Of a stretch of DNA of 64,000 nt, positions 29,058 to 39,399 are shown one piece after another. Under the pieces are notes generated by a model, which did not search any database, was not told where the DNA came from, and saw only the letters and a program-made list of their open reading frames with translations. The position numbers and the translations under genes are program-made. This DNA is from Clostridium sartagoforme AAU1. Its GTDB lineage: Bacteria > Bacillota > Clostridia > Clostridiales > Clostridiaceae. The stretch is from the NCBI RefSeq assembly GCF_000401215.1, contig NZ_ASRV01000050.1, forward strand, positions 1-64,000. The letters run 5' to 3'. How positions within the stretch are numbered: the stretch's first letter is position 1; each line of letters begins with the position of its first letter.

Positions 29058-32000
29058 CTAATTATCTTTACTTAAGTCAACTGAAACTACCTTTGATACT
29101 CCTTTTTCCTCCATAGTTACTCCATACATAATATCACTTGCTTCCATAGTTCCTTTTCTATGAGTAATTACTATGAATTGAATATTTTCAGAGAATTGTT
29201 TCAAGAATTCTGCATACCTATATACATTTGCATCATCCAAAGCTGCTTCAATTTCATCTAATATACAAAATGGTGTTGGCTTCATTTTCAATATCGCAAA
29301 TAATAATGCAATTGCTGAAAGTACTTTTTCTCCACCTGACATTAGATTTATATTTTGAAGTTTTTTACCTGGTGGCTGAACATTTATTTCTATATTAGCT
29401 GTAAGTTCATCACCTTCACCTAAAATAAGTTCTGCTGTTCCCCCTTTAAATAAATCTTTAAAAGTTTCGTTAAAGTTTGCATTAAGTACTTTAAAATTTT
29501 CTCTAAAAAGCTCTTGCATTTTTGTAGTCATTTCATTAATAACTGTCGTAAGTTCATCTTTTGCTTTATTTAAATCTTCTTCTTGCGACGACATAAATTC
29601 ATATTTTTCACAAACTTCTTCATATTCTACAATTGCCGCTAGATTTACGGTTCCAAGAGCTGTGATTTGAGACTTTAATTTAAATATTTCATCTCTAACT
29701 TTTGAAACATTCTCTATCTCTAATGCAATTTCTATAGCTTCTGCTAAAGTTAAACTTAGCTCTTCATTTAACCTCTTATAATTATTTTCTCTTTCACTTT
29801 CTATTTTAGCATATGATATTTCTCTTTTACTTAATTCATTTTCTAATACTCTTAATATTTCTATTAACTCATTAGCTTCCCCATCTCTTATTTTTAACTT
29901 ATCTTTTAAAGTTATTCTTTTAATATCGTCAGATTTAAATATATTCTCAAGATTATTTAATCTATTATTAATTTCATTAATTAAATTTATATCTTTATCT
30001 ATTTGATTTCTTAAAGAAATTATAGTACTTTCTCTTTCTTTGTTTTCTAATTTAAACTTCAATATTTTTTCTTCTTTTTCTCTCTCTTCTTTTTCTTTTC
30101 TTTTAAGCTCAGATTCTTTTCCATAAACAACTTCATCTAATGCTGCCTTGTTTATTTTAATTTGTATAGATTCATCTTTTAATTTATCAAACTTCTCTTT
30201 CTTTTCTTTTAATAAATCTTCATAAGATAAAATATTATCTCTATTTTTTTATTATTTATCTCTAGATTTTTTAATGATTCCTCTTTATTTTTTATTTCTT
30301 CTTTTAATTTATTTAAATTTTCATTGTTTAAAGAAATTTCTTTTTTTGAAACTTCAAAAGAATTTCTAAGTTTAACTCCTTCATTTTCTAAGGACTTTAT
30401 TTCACTTTCAAATCTTGTTATATCGATTGTCTTCCCATGAACTTCATCACTTTTATTTAAATTTTCCTCATCTATTAATTTTACTTCTTCTTTTATCTTA
30501 TTTAAATAATCATATTCTAAAGAATATCTATCTTTACTTTCCATTATACTTTTTTGCAACTCTTGAAGTTCTCTTCTTCTTCCTAATATACTTGAATTGT
30601 TTTTCTTATAAATACTTCCTCCCGTAAGAGCTCCACCAGCTAATTACCTCTCCATCTAATGTAACTATCTTAAGCTTATAATTACCAATCCTTGATATCT
30701 TTAAAGCAGATTCCATATCTTTAGCAATTATTGTTTTACCTAATGAATAATCAATTACTTCTTTAAATTTACTATCAAAACTAATCAAATCAGATGCTAG
30801 TCCTAAAAAACCTGAAATGTCTTTTATATTATTAGATATATTTAATCTATTTCCCTTAATAATATTTAAAGGTAAAAAAGTTGCTCGTCCTAAAGAATTT
30901 TTCTTGAGATACTCTATTAATAGCTTTGCAGTATTTTCATCATCAGTTATTATATTTGAAATAGCTCCCCCTAAAGATATTTCTATAGCAGTTTCATATT
31001 CCTTGTTGACACTAAATACTTCACCCAACACCTTAGTACCTTTTCCATATGCTATTTGTCCATTTTCTATTCTTTCCATTAATCTTTTTACAGAGAGTTG
31101 ATAACCTTCATAGCTTTTTTCTAAGTCTTTTAAAGTGGTTAATTTCCCTTCTAAAGTATTTATGTTTTTAGATATTTCCCTTATAATATTTTCTTTTTTT
31201 GTTATATCGCCAATTAAACTTGAAAGCCTTTTCTTATTTTCAATTATAATATTTCTTAAATTTTCTCTTTCTTTTTGAGTTTCTTCTATATTTTTTCTTA
31301 ATCCTATAATTGTGGCTAAGTTAATACTTATATTTCCTTCTAAAGTCTTTAAAGTATTCTCACCATTTAATCCTAACTCTTCTTTATTTAGTATTTCTTT
31401 ATTTAATAAAGAAATACTATTATTGGTTTCTGAAATCTTTCTTAATAACTCAAATTCTTCATTTTTGAAATACTCTATTTCTCTTTCTATTCTTTGAATT
31501 TCTTTTTTTAAATCATATATTTCATTTTCCAACCTCTTAATATCATTTTCTTTTTGAAGTTGCTCCTGTATTTTTTCCTCAAGTTCTTTAGCTATATTCT
31601 CTTTTTCTTTTTTAGAATCTTCTAAATTATCTTCTAAATTCTTTATTTCCTCTAAATCTTTTTCTATTATTTCTTCTAGATTTTTAATTCTTTCTTTAAG
31701 TATTTCTATATTATTTAGACTTTGATTTACTTCCTCCTTTTTAATATAATATTCACTTTTTTCTTGACTATTTTTATTCTCTAATTCTTCTATTTTTACT
31801 TCTAAATCTAAAACTTCTTCTTTATATATTTTTAATTTATTTCTTTTAGTTTCTATGTCACATTTTTTATTACTTATTTCTTCACTTATGTTATTAATAT
31901 CTTTATCTATTCTTTTTATATTATCAACTAAAACAGAAACTTCTTTAACTTTAAGATCTTCTGCTAGAAGTTTGTACTTTAAAGCCTTTTCTCTTTCTAC

Positions 32001-32618
32001 TTTTAATGGCTCAATTCTTTCTTCATAAGTTGAGATTATATCTCTTATCCTAATTAAATTATTTTCTGTATTGGCTAGTTTTCTTTCTGCTTCCTCTTTT
32101 CTTGACTTAAATTTAACTATACCTGCTGCTTCTTCTAGTAAGGCTCTCCTATCTTCTGCTTTTCCACTTAATATAGCTTCTATTTTACCTTGTCCAATAA
32201 GCGAGTATCCTTCCTTGCCTATTCCTGTATCCATAAACAAGCTATTAATATCTTTTAATCTACACTTTTGATTATTTATTAAATATTCGGTTTCTCCAGA
32301 TCTAAATATTCTCCTTGTTACTGTTACTTCAGAGTAATCAGTATCTAATGAATTATCTGAGTTATCTAACGTAAGTGAAACCTGAGCTAGTCCAACCGGT
32401 TTTCTAAATTGAGTTCCTGCAAAAATGACATCTTCCATTTTCCCACCCCTAAGGGTTTTTACACTTTGTTCTCCAAGAACCCAACGAACTGAATCAGATA
32501 TATTACTTTTCCCACTACCATTTGGTCCTACTACTGCTGTTACTCCCTTTTTAAACTTTAATTGGGTCTTGTCTGCAAAAGATTTAAACCCTCTTATTTC
32601 TATGGATTTTAAAAACAT
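29058..32618 (-). pseudogene. smc: smc (chromosome segregation ATPase) interrupted by two frameshifts
   Basis: SMC condenses and segregates the chromosome. The three pieces together give a complete protein of ~1186 residues. Piece one (32618-30640) has GPNGSGKSN, the first coiled coil and the hinge up to VTLDGEVI. Piece two (about 30640-30245) continues in another frame with AGGALTGGSIYKK and the second coil. Piece three (30245-29058) has LMSGGEK and the Walker B region FCILDEIEAALDD. The breaks are at GGTAATTAGCTGG (~30640) and at an A7 run (30244-30250) where eight A would keep frame. The two shifts cancel in total length (3561 bases). The clean homopolymer context suggests sequencing error rather than decay. 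Confidence 0.85.
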
Positions 32619-32633
32619 AGATGCACTCCTTAT

Positions 32634-32726
32634 CTATATCAATGATACTAATAGACTCATTGAAAACATGATTGCTAAAATTATAGTAATTATATATATC
32701 ATTTTTTGTCTCGTTTGTTTTTTCAT
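32634..32726 (-). CDS. Membrane micro-protein, 30 aa (Prli42/DUF4044-like)
   Basis: An ATG after AGGAGTGG (spacing 5) opens a 30-codon frame: basic head MKKQTRQKM, then one membrane span IYIITIILAIMFSMSLLVS. Firmicutes often carry such ~30-residue peptides; the Listeria stressosome anchor Prli42 and DUF4044 proteins share this layout. It lies in the smc transcript, 15 bases upstream of the smc ribosome site region. The family assignment is tentative. Confidence 0.6.
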   Translation of the reverse strand: MKKQTRQKMIYIITIILAIMFSMSLLVSLI

Positions 32727-32783
32727 AATTACCACTCCTATTCTTATTTAAGTTTATAGTAAAGATAGTAAAATATCAATAAT

Positions 32784-32809
32784 AAGGTAGGCAAAATCTT
32801 GCCTACCTT
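32784..32809 (-). terminator. Terminator after the radical SAM gene
   Basis: AAGGTAGGCAA/TTGCCTACCTT (11 bp, loop of four) overlaps the stop codon of the radical SAM gene; ATTATTGATATTTT follows on the minus strand. The T tract is weak, so partial read-through into smc is possible. Confidence 0.65.
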
Positions 32810-33842
32810 ATATACTAACCTTTTCTATTCTTTTTAGTACGATAATATTAACATTCCCTCTGTTTATCTTATCTTTGGTAGTAACTGCTATTTTCCCATT
32901 ATGATTATATTTTAAGTTATTAAAATACACTTTCTTATTTGCGTAAAGCTTGCTTAAATCCTTTGAATTTATTTCTATTATAATATCTTCATCTATATTT
33001 ATAGATGATTTTATTTTATCACAAAGCAAGCTGCCTTCCACTAACTCTCTAAAAGCTGGATGGAAAGGTCCATCTATAATATCTTTGCCCCAAGTAATAT
33101 TTTCTGTTGGTTGAAGACCAATCCTAATTATATTAACATTTGCCTCTTTATATAATTTGTATAATTCTTTAGATACACAAACAGCTTCTTCTAAGGAATA
33201 TGGAGTATACTCTCCTCTTTTATACATTTCTTCCATAGGTGTATCTTTTATCACTAATGATGGGTATATTCTACATATATCTGGTTCCATTTCTATTGAT
33301 TTTTTTACAGTTTCAATATCCTTTTCAAAATTATCTCCTGGTAATCCTGGCATTATTTGATGCCCTAATGTAATTTTATATTCTTTTATAAGCCTAGAAG
33401 CTCTTTTCACATCTTCTGAACTATGACCTCTTCCAGATAACCTTAATACTTCATCATTCAATGATTGAACTCCTAGCTCAATTATATCTACTTTATATTC
33501 TTTTAAGTAATCTAATATGTATTTATTTATTGCATCAGGTCTTGTAGACATTCTAATTTTATCTATATAACCTTTTTCCTTATATTCTTTTGCAACAGAT
33601 AATAATTCCTTTTGTTTATTTATATCTATTGCTGTAAATGTTCCTCCAAAAAAAGATATTTCAATAGTTGAATTATTATGGTCTATTGTTTTAATATACT
33701 CTTCTACTGTCTTTCTTACATCTTCATCTGTCACTTCTTTATTAACAGCTCTAGCTATTTTATCTTGATTACAAAATACACATTGATGGGGACAGCCCTG
33801 ATGAGATACAAATATAGGTATTATATAATGCTTTTTACTCAT
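32808..33842 (-). CDS. Radical SAM protein, Elp3-like family
   Basis: The N-terminal HYIIPIFVSHQGCPHQCVFCN carries the CxxxCxxC iron-sulfur motif. EISFFGGTFTAID, RMSTRPDAI, ELGVQSLND and GHQIMPGLPGD are typical of the Elp3/HemN group of radical SAM enzymes. The C-terminal acetyltransferase domain of full Elp3 is absent. A tRNA-modifying role is possible but not shown. The start at 33842 has GGAGG upstream and lies inside the end of rnc (8-base overlap). This rnc-radical SAM-smc order is common in Clostridium. Confidence 0.85.
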   Translation of the reverse strand: MSKKHYIIPIFVSHQGCPHQCVFCNQDKIARAVNKEVTDEDVRKTVEEYIKTIDHNNSTIEISFFGGTFTAIDINKQKELLSVAKEYKEKGYIDKIRMSTRPDAINKYILDYLKEYKVDIIELGVQSLNDEVLRLSGRGHSSEDVKRASRLIKEYKITLGHQIMPGLPGDNFEKDIETVKKSIEMEPDICRIYPSLVIKDTPMEEMYKRGEYTPYSLEEAVCVSKELYKLYKEANVNIIRIGLQPTENITWGKDIIDGPFHPAFRELVEGSLLCDKIKSSINIDEDIIIEINSKDLSKLYANKKVYFNNLKYNHNGKIAVTTKDKINRGNVNIIVLKRIEKVSI

Positions 33843-34533
33843 TAGATTCCTCCAAAGCTCGTAGTGCCTCTTTAGCTGCATTTTGTTCTGATTCTTTTTT
33901 ACTATATCCTTCACCTTTACCATATTCCTTATCTTCTATTATAACTGAAGTAAAGAATTTTCTTCTATGAGGAGGTCCTTCATACTTAAGCAATTCATAT
34001 ACTATTGATACTTCGCCTGATTTTTGCATTTCTTCTTGAAGTTTTGTTTTATAGTCTAGCACTATACTATTATTAATTGCTTTATCTATTATTTCTTTAA
34101 AATGACCGATTATATAATCCTTAACAAATTCAAGGCCCTTATCTAAATAAATTCCTGCAATTAAAGCTTCTACGGCATCTGCTATTATAGATACTCTTTC
34201 TCTTCCCCCCGTTAGCTCTTCTCCTCTACTTATCCTTATAAAATATCCTAAATTTAATTTTTTACCAATTTCATAAAGTGAATTTTCACAAACTATTAAG
34301 CTTCTTATTTTTGTTAATTCACCTTCACTTTTGTTTTTATAATTTAAAAATAAATATTCAGTAATACATAACTGTAGTATTGAATCTCCTAGAAATTCAA
34401 ACCTTTCATTATATTCTTGATCTTTATGTTGATTAGCATAAGAACTATGAGTTAATGCAACCTTTAAAAGAGTAGGCTCATTAAAGGTTAGTCCTATATT
34501 TTCCTCAACTTCTTTTATATTAAACTTCGCCAT
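33835..34533 (-). CDS. rnc: Ribonuclease III
   Basis: RNase III cuts double-stranded RNA in rRNA precursors. The signature ERFEFLGDSILQL holds the catalytic acidic cluster. DAVEALIAGIYLDKG follows, and the C-terminal double-stranded RNA-binding domain ends GYSKKESEQNAAKEAL. The start at 34533 (MAKFNIKEVE) follows AAGGAGTG; the longer frame is not supported. A 19-bp hairpin lies in its leader (34551-34611), a possible self-cleavage site. Confidence 0.97.
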   Translation of the reverse strand: MAKFNIKEVEENIGLTFNEPTLLKVALTHSSYANQHKDQEYNERFEFLGDSILQLCITEYLFLNYKNKSEGELTKIRSLIVCENSLYEIGKKLNLGYFIRISRGEELTGGRERVSIIADAVEALIAGIYLDKGLEFVKDYIIGHFKEIIDKAINNSIVLDYKTKLQEEMQKSGEVSIVYELLKYEGPPHRRKFFTSVIIEDKEYGKGEGYSKKESEQNAAKEALRALEESNE

Positions 34534-34550
34534 TTTATACACTCCTTGAA

Positions 34551-34611
34551 GTTTATTCTTCAATTTGCTTTTTAACAAAATATCTTTAATAGAGCAAATT
34601 CAAGAATAAAC
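34551..34611 (-). promoter_or_regulatory. Long hairpin in the rnc leader, candidate autoregulation site
   Basis: The arms at 34551-34569 and 34593-34611 match at 18 of 19 positions (one mismatch), with a 23-base loop. The structure ends about ten bases before the rnc ribosome site. E. coli RNase III cuts a hairpin in its own leader to limit its synthesis. A near-perfect long duplex here would be a suitable substrate; the function is inferred. Confidence 0.5.
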
Positions 34612-34640
34612 CAAATTATATCATAATTTTTAAATATAAA

Positions 34641-34663
34641 ATCCCGCATTAAAGCGGGATTAT
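34641..34663 (-). terminator. Terminator after acpP
   Basis: ATCCCGC/GCGGGAT (7 bp, loop of six) followed by TTTTATATTT on the minus strand, directly after the acpP stop. Confidence 0.9.
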
Positions 34664-34664
34664 A

Positions 34665-34895
34665 CTACTCTTCAACATGATTCTTTAAATACTTAACTAC
34701 ATCTCCAACAGTTTTAAAGTTTTCTGCTTCTTCATCTGGGATTTCTGTGTCTAATTCATCTTCTAAAGCCATCATAAGTTCAACTAAATCTAATGAATCT
34801 GCATTTAAATCTTCAACGAATGAAGAGTCCATTGTTATATCATCTTCGTTAATGCTTAATTTCTCAGCTATTATTTCTCTAACTTTTTCAAACAT
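34665..34895 (-). CDS. acpP: Acyl carrier protein
   Basis: The 76-residue acidic protein carries growing fatty acids on a phosphopantetheine arm attached to the Ser of [26 protein letters not shown]-type acidic loops and the length are normal. AGGAGGTGAA precedes the ATG. It follows plsX by about 75 bases and ends at a strong terminator. Lipid synthesis genes plsX and acpP are commonly linked. Confidence 0.98.
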   Translation of the reverse strand: MFEKVREIIAEKLSINEDDITMDSSFVEDLNADSLDLVELMMALEDELDTEIPDEEAENFKTVGDVVKYLKNHVEE

Positions 34896-34970
34896 CTAAT
34901 TCACCTCCTACATACATCATTTAGATAATATTATATATTATTTATCTAGTCAATATGCATATTGGTATAA

Positions 34971-35972
34971 TTATATATTATTTTGAAGTTCTTCTTTTAT
35001 TTTTTCTAATACTTTATTCTCATAAAAAGTTTTTGTTTGTCTTATAGCATTTTTAAAAGCCTTTCCATCTGAGCTTCCATGAGCTTTTATACAAATACCC
35101 TCAACGCCTAAAAATGGTGCTCCACCATATTCTTTATAATCAAATTTTGTTTTTAATGCTTTAAAAACAGGACTTAAAAGACCTGCACCAACTTTTCTCA
35201 TTATTCCTCCAGATAAAATCTCTTCTTTTATCATTCCTAATAATGTTGAAGCTACACCTTCATACATTTTTAACAAAGTATTTCCTACAAAACCATCGCA
35301 AACTAAAACATTTACATCACCTTTTGATGTATCTCTTGGTTCTACGTTGCCAACAAAATTCAAACTAATTTCTTCTTTTAATAGCTTGTGAGCATTTTTA
35401 GTTAACTCATTACCCTTTTCTTCTTCTGCTCCTATATTAACTAGCCCTATTGAAGGTTCTGCTTTGCCCAATACTCCTTGATAATACACCTTGCCCATCT
35501 TAGCAAATTGTAATAAATAGTTAGGCTTACAATCTACATTTGCCCCAGCATCTACTATCATAAAGCTACCATTTCTACCTGGCATAATTGGAGCAAGTGC
35601 TGGTCTTTCTACGCCCTTTATTCTTCCAACTATAAGTGTACAGCCAGCCAAAAATGCCCCTGTACTACCTCCTGATATAATTGCATCACATTCTTTTTCT
35701 TTTACAAGTCTTAATGCTTTGCATATACTTGAATCTTTTTTCTTCTTTAAAGCCATTACTGGATGTTCATTTGGAGAAATAACTTCTCTTGCATCAACTA
35801 TATTAATTAGCTTTTCATCATATTGGTATTTCTTTAGCTCTTCTTCTATTTGCTCTTTAGGCCCAGTTATATAATATTCTATTCCTTTGTATTCCTTTAA
35901 AGCCTGTATAACACCTTCTATTACAGCCTTAGGTGCATTATCTCCGCCCATGCCATCTATAGCTATCTTCAT
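34971..35972 (-). CDS. plsX: Phosphate acyltransferase PlsX
   Basis: PlsX converts acyl-ACP to acyl-phosphate for phospholipid synthesis. The sequence begins [13 protein letters not shown] and has [35 protein letters not shown] and the C-terminal [10 protein letters not shown]. All are typical, and 333 residues is normal. The gene lies between rpmF and acpP in the usual Firmicute order; the regulator gene fapR is absent here. Confidence 0.98.
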   Translation of the reverse strand: MKIAIDGMGGDNAPKAVIEGVIQALKEYKGIEYYITGPKEQIEEELKKYQYDEKLINIVDAREVISPNEHPVMALKKKKDSSICKALRLVKEKECDAIISGGSTGAFLAGCTLIVGRIKGVERPALAPIMPGRNGSFMIVDAGANVDCKPNYLLQFAKMGKVYYQGVLGKAEPSIGLVNIGAEEEKGNELTKNAHKLLKEEISLNFVGNVEPRDTSKGDVNVLVCDGFVGNTLLKMYEGVASTLLGMIKEEILSGGIMRKVGAGLLSPVFKALKTKFDYKEYGGAPFLGVEGICIKAHGSSDGKAFKNAIRQTKTFYENKVLEKIKEELQNNI

Positions 35973-36007
35973 AATACCATTCGCCCCTTTTCTTTATATA
36001 TAAAGAA

Positions 36008-36029
36008 AAGAAAGTCATTAGACTTTCTT
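36008..36029 (-). terminator. Hairpin at the end of rpmF, probable terminator
   Basis: AAGAAAGTC/GACTTTCTT (9 bp, loop TAAT) on the minus strand overlaps the stop of rpmF and is followed by TTCTTTATATA. It could reduce transcription from rpmF into plsX. Confidence 0.65.
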
Positions 36030-36214
36030 TATTCTTCTACTGAAGCAACTACTTCTTTACCTTTATAGAAGCCACAATTCTTGCAAACTCTGTGAGCTAG
36101 CTTCATTTCGTGACATTGTGGACACTCAACTATTCCAGGTAAGCTCGCCTTAAAAGTTTGAGCTCTTCTTGAATTTCTCTTTGCTCTATATGTTTTTCTA
36201 GCAGGATTTCCCAT
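36029..36214 (-). CDS. rpmF: 50S ribosomal protein L32
   Basis: L32 has 61 residues. It starts [19 protein letters not shown] and carries the zinc-ribbon cysteines [18 protein letters not shown] (C-x2-C and C-x2-C), so it is the zinc-binding form. AAGGAGGTG precedes the ATG. It lies directly after yceD, the widespread yceD-rpmF pair. Confidence 0.98.
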   Translation of the reverse strand: MGNPARKTYRAKRNSRRAQTFKASLPGIVECPQCHEMKLAHRVCKNCGFYKGKEVVASVEE

Positions 36215-36216
36215 TA

Positions 36217-36726
36217 CTACACCTCCTTATTTCCAAACAACTCTTGTAACTTTGCCAGTCTTAAGTCTACATCATTTGTCTCACATTGACAAGAACCTTC
36301 ATTAAGATTTTTACCACATTGGTAGCAAAGTCCCTTACAGTCATCTGTGCAAAGTCTCTTAATAGGTAAGGTTGAAATAATAACATTTTCAACTATTTTA
36401 GTAATATCTAAAGTATCACTATCTACAAAAATAATTTCCTCATTTTCTTGAAGTTCCTTATTATTTGTAAACCTTTCTTCTATATCAATATCTATTGGAT
36501 AGATAAAGGCCTCTAGGCATCTTGAACAGTTTAATTTTAATTTTGTCTTTATTGAAGCTTTTAAAGTTAAAACATCTCCAATAGAAATTAGATCTCCAAC
36601 TAAATTTATAGCTTCTATAGCTTCTATTTGATCTCCATCAAAAGAAAGTGGAGCTAATTCATATGTTACATTTATTTCTTTTTTTCTTTTCTTAGATGAA
36701 ATTAAGTCTGAAAATTGTATAATCAT
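36217..36726 (-). CDS. yceD: YceD family protein (DUF177), 23S rRNA accumulation protein
   Basis: The 169-residue protein has the late segment [22 protein letters not shown] and the motif [19 protein letters not shown], typical of YceD/DUF177. The E. coli homologue affects 23S rRNA levels. The gene always lies upstream of rpmF. A consensus promoter (36848-36876) and a ~120-base leader with a short peptide frame precede it. Confidence 0.92.
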   Translation of the reverse strand: MIIQFSDLISSKKRKKEINVTYELAPLSFDGDQIEAIEAINLVGDLISIGDVLTLKASIKTKLKLNCSRCLEAFIYPIDIDIEERFTNNKELQENEEIIFVDSDTLDITKIVENVIISTLPIKRLCTDDCKGLCYQCGKNLNEGSCQCETNDVDLRLAKLQELFGNKEV

Positions 36727-36759
36727 ATGTATTTGCTCTAGACTAAGTCCTCATATCCT

Positions 36760-36807
36760 TTAGGATACATTATACACATTATGTGTATAGCTTGAGCAAA
36801 GCTTCAT
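36760..36807 (-). CDS. Possible 15-aa leader peptide upstream of yceD
   Basis: An ATG after AAGGAGTGA opens a 15-codon frame (MKLCSSYTHNVYNVS). It lies in the leader of the yceD-rpmF-plsX-acpP transcript. The sequence TTTGCTC within it can pair with GAGCAAA nearer yceD, and ATACACAT/ATGTGTAT forms a small hairpin. Translation-controlled leader folding is possible. Confidence 0.35.
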   Translation of the reverse strand: MKLCSSYTHNVYNVS

Positions 36808-36847
36808 TTCACTCCTTAGATAAATATTTGCCGAATAAACACAATTT

Positions 36848-36876
36848 ATTATATAAAGTGCACCATTAAAAGTCAA
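36848..36876 (-). promoter_or_regulatory. Consensus sigma-A promoter of yceD-rpmF-plsX-acpP
   Basis: On the minus strand TTGACT (complement of 36871-36876) and TATAAT (complement of 36848-36853) are 17 bases apart. Transcription would start near 36841, giving a leader of about 115 bases before yceD. Confidence 0.8.
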
Positions 36877-36952
36877 GTAATTTATTGTAAATTACTTAAC
36901 TAATAATTATGCACTCAAAAATATATCTATTGAATATTACAATTTCTATAAA

Positions 36953-38149
36953 TTACTTAATTAATTCAAGAGTATCTCTTGCAATAACTAATTCTTCATT
37001 AGTTGGTATAACAAAAGCTTTTACCTTACAATCAGCTTTTGATATTTCTCTTAATTTTCCTCTAACATTATTTTTCTCAGTATCTATTTCTACACCTAAG
37101 AATTCTAATCCTTTTAAGATTGATTCTCTAGTTTCTGGCCCATTTTCTCCAACTCCAGCAGTAAATACAATAGCATCAACTCCACCCATAATAGCAGCGT
37201 ATGATCCAATTGTAGCCCTTACCTTATATTCAAATATAGAAAGTGCTAATTTAGCTCTATGTATGCCTTCCTTAAAAGCAGCATCTTCAATATCTCTAAA
37301 ATCTGAACTGATTCCTGATATTCCAAGAACTCCTGATTTTTTATTTAGTAAATCATTAACCTCATCTATTGATAAACCTTCTTCTTTCATTAAGAAAGTT
37401 ACTATAGCAGGATCTATATTTCCACTTCTTGTTCCCATAGCAACACCTTCAAGTGGGGTAAAGCCCATTGATGTATCAATAGAAACACCATCTTTAACAG
37501 CACATAAACTTGCACCATTTCCTAAATGACATGTAACTATCTTTAAGTCTTTTATATCTCTTCCCATAACTTCTGCCACCTTTTGAGAAACATATTTATG
37601 AGAAGTCCCATGGAATCCATATTTTCTTATGCCATGCTTTTTATATAAATCATATGGAAGTGCATATAAATATGATTCTTCTGGCATTGTTCCATGAAAT
37701 GCAGTGTCAAATACTACTACCATTGGAGTATTTGGCATTAGTTCTTCACAAGCTTCTATTCCTATCATATTTGCAGGATTGTGAAGTGGTGCTAATTTAA
37801 AGCATTGTTTTATATACTCTTTAACTTCTTCATTAACAATTACTGAGTTTTTATACTTTTCTCCACCATGAACAACTCTGTGTCCAACTGCTGATATTTC
37901 ATCCATTGATGAAATTACTCCATGCTCACTATCTACTAAAGTATCTAAAACTAGCTTTATAGCAACTTTATGATCCTCCATTGGTTGTTTAACTATATAC
38001 TTATCTCTGCCTTCAACCTTTTGAGTTAAAACTGAACCTTCAATTCCTATTCTTTCCACTAACCCTTGAGCTAATGCCTCTTCAGTAGTCATATCTATTA
38101 ATTGGTATTTAAGCGATGAACTACCGCAATTAATTACTAATACTTTCAT
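36953..38149 (-). CDS. ackA: Acetate kinase
   Basis: AckA makes ATP and acetate from acetyl phosphate, a main energy step in fermenting clostridia. [44 protein letters not shown] and the C-terminal [14 protein letters not shown] are the family signatures; 398 residues is normal. AAGGAGT precedes the ATG. It follows pta by 25 bases in the usual pta-ackA operon. Confidence 0.99.
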   Translation of the reverse strand: MKVLVINCGSSSLKYQLIDMTTEEALAQGLVERIGIEGSVLTQKVEGRDKYIVKQPMEDHKVAIKLVLDTLVDSEHGVISSMDEISAVGHRVVHGGEKYKNSVIVNEEVKEYIKQCFKLAPLHNPANMIGIEACEELMPNTPMVVVFDTAFHGTMPEESYLYALPYDLYKKHGIRKYGFHGTSHKYVSQKVAEVMGRDIKDLKIVTCHLGNGASLCAVKDGVSIDTSMGFTPLEGVAMGTRSGNIDPAIVTFLMKEEGLSIDEVNDLLNKKSGVLGISGISSDFRDIEDAAFKEGIHRAKLALSIFEYKVRATIGSYAAIMGGVDAIVFTAGVGENGPETRESILKGLEFLGVEIDTEKNNVRGKLREISKADCKVKAFVIPTNEELVIARDTLELIK

Positions 38150-38174
38150 TTGTTATACTCCTTCCTAACAGTTA

Positions 38175-39176
38175 TTATTTTTGAGATTGTGCTTGAACTG
38201 CAGTTAATGCAACAACATTAACTATATCATCAGAACTACATCCTCTTGATAAATCATTTATTGGTTTTGCAAAACCTTGGCACATAGGTCCTATAGCCTC
38301 TGCATTTGCAAATCTTTGAACTAACTTATATCCTATATTTCCACTTTGTAAATCTGGGAATATTAATACATTAGCTTTACCTGCCACATCACTATTTGGA
38401 GCTTTCTGAGATGCTACCTTGTCAACTATAGCCGCATCTAATTGCAACTCACCATCTATTAATAAATCTGGTCTTAATTCCTTTGCAAGTTCTGTAGCCT
38501 TTCTAACTTTATCAACCATTTCGTGATCTGCGCTTCCCATTGTTGAAAATGATAACATAGCTACTCTTGGTTCTATCTTACAAAGATTTTTAGCTGTATC
38601 TGCTGTAGCTATTGCTATTGCTGCTAACTGCTCATAAGTTGGGTTCGGATTAACTGCACAGTCTGAGAATAAAAGCATCCCTTCTTCTCCATATTTTGAA
38701 CCTGGTACCATCATTATGAAGAAACTTGATACAACAGATACTCCTGGTGCAGTTTTTATTATTTGTAGTCCCGGTCTAAGTAAATCTCCTGTAGTATGTA
38801 TAGCACCAGAAACCATTCCATCAGCATCATCTAATTTAACCATCATAGTTCCAAAATACAATGGATCTCTTACTATTTTTTCAGATTTTTCTAAAGTCAT
38901 TCCTTTACTTTTTCTTAATTCATAAAACTCATTAACATAAGTTTGTAATCTTTCTGAAGTGTTTGGATCGACTATTTCGATTCCTTCTAAGTTCACTCCT
39001 AGTTCTTTTGCTTTTTCATTTATTTTGTTTTTATCTCCAACTAGAACTGGATAAGCTAAACCAAGTTCTTCGATCCTTTGTGCAGCAACTAGTGTTCTTT
39101 CCTCATCACCTTCTGGAAGAACTATTCTTCTTTTATCAGCCTTTGCTGCATCCCATAATTTATTCATAAGTTCCAT
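38175..39176 (-). CDS. pta: Phosphate acetyltransferase
   Basis: Pta converts acetyl-CoA to acetyl phosphate, which AckA uses. MELMNKLWDAAKADKRRIV, PEGDEERTL, SGAIHTTGDLLRPGLQII and GELQLDAAIV are typical; 333 residues matches the short single-domain form. I place the start at 39176 with AAAGGAG upstream; the longer frame adds MKGVII. A promoter lies at 39222-39251. Confidence 0.99.
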   Translation of the reverse strand: MELMNKLWDAAKADKRRIVLPEGDEERTLVAAQRIEELGLAYPVLVGDKNKINEKAKELGVNLEGIEIVDPNTSERLQTYVNEFYELRKSKGMTLEKSEKIVRDPLYFGTMMVKLDDADGMVSGAIHTTGDLLRPGLQIIKTAPGVSVVSSFFIMMVPGSKYGEEGMLLFSDCAVNPNPTYEQLAAIAIATADTAKNLCKIEPRVAMLSFSTMGSADHEMVDKVRKATELAKELRPDLLIDGELQLDAAIVDKVASQKAPNSDVAGKANVLIFPDLQSGNIGYKLVQRFANAEAIGPMCQGFAKPINDLSRGCSSDDIVNVVALTAVQAQSQK

Positions 39177-39221
39177 AATAATTACTCCTTTCAAAAAGAT
39201 ACGGACTCATCTTCATATATT

Positions 39222-39251
39222 AATATACTCCTAAATAACTATAACTTTCAA
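39222..39251 (-). promoter_or_regulatory. Promoter of pta-ackA
   Basis: On the minus strand TTGAAA (complement of 39246-39251) and TATATT (complement of 39222-39227) are 18 bases apart, about 45 bases before the pta start. The region is shared with the divergent tmcAL, whose -10 TATAAT is at 39363-39368. Confidence 0.55.
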
Positions 39252-39399
39252 CATAAAAATATACGAAAGATTTAATTCTTTATATTATAAATATTCTGAA
39301 TACTTTTGCTTGTCCGTAATCCTTCTCCTTTATATTAGTCTTTTATTAAATTTTTATTATGTTATAATGATTTTATATTTCCCATTAAGGAGTGTATTT

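Noticed and set aside
30415-30627. Plus-strand 70-codon frame inside smc
   Set aside because: It lies opposite the smc coiled coil between the two frameshifts and lacks a ribosome site.
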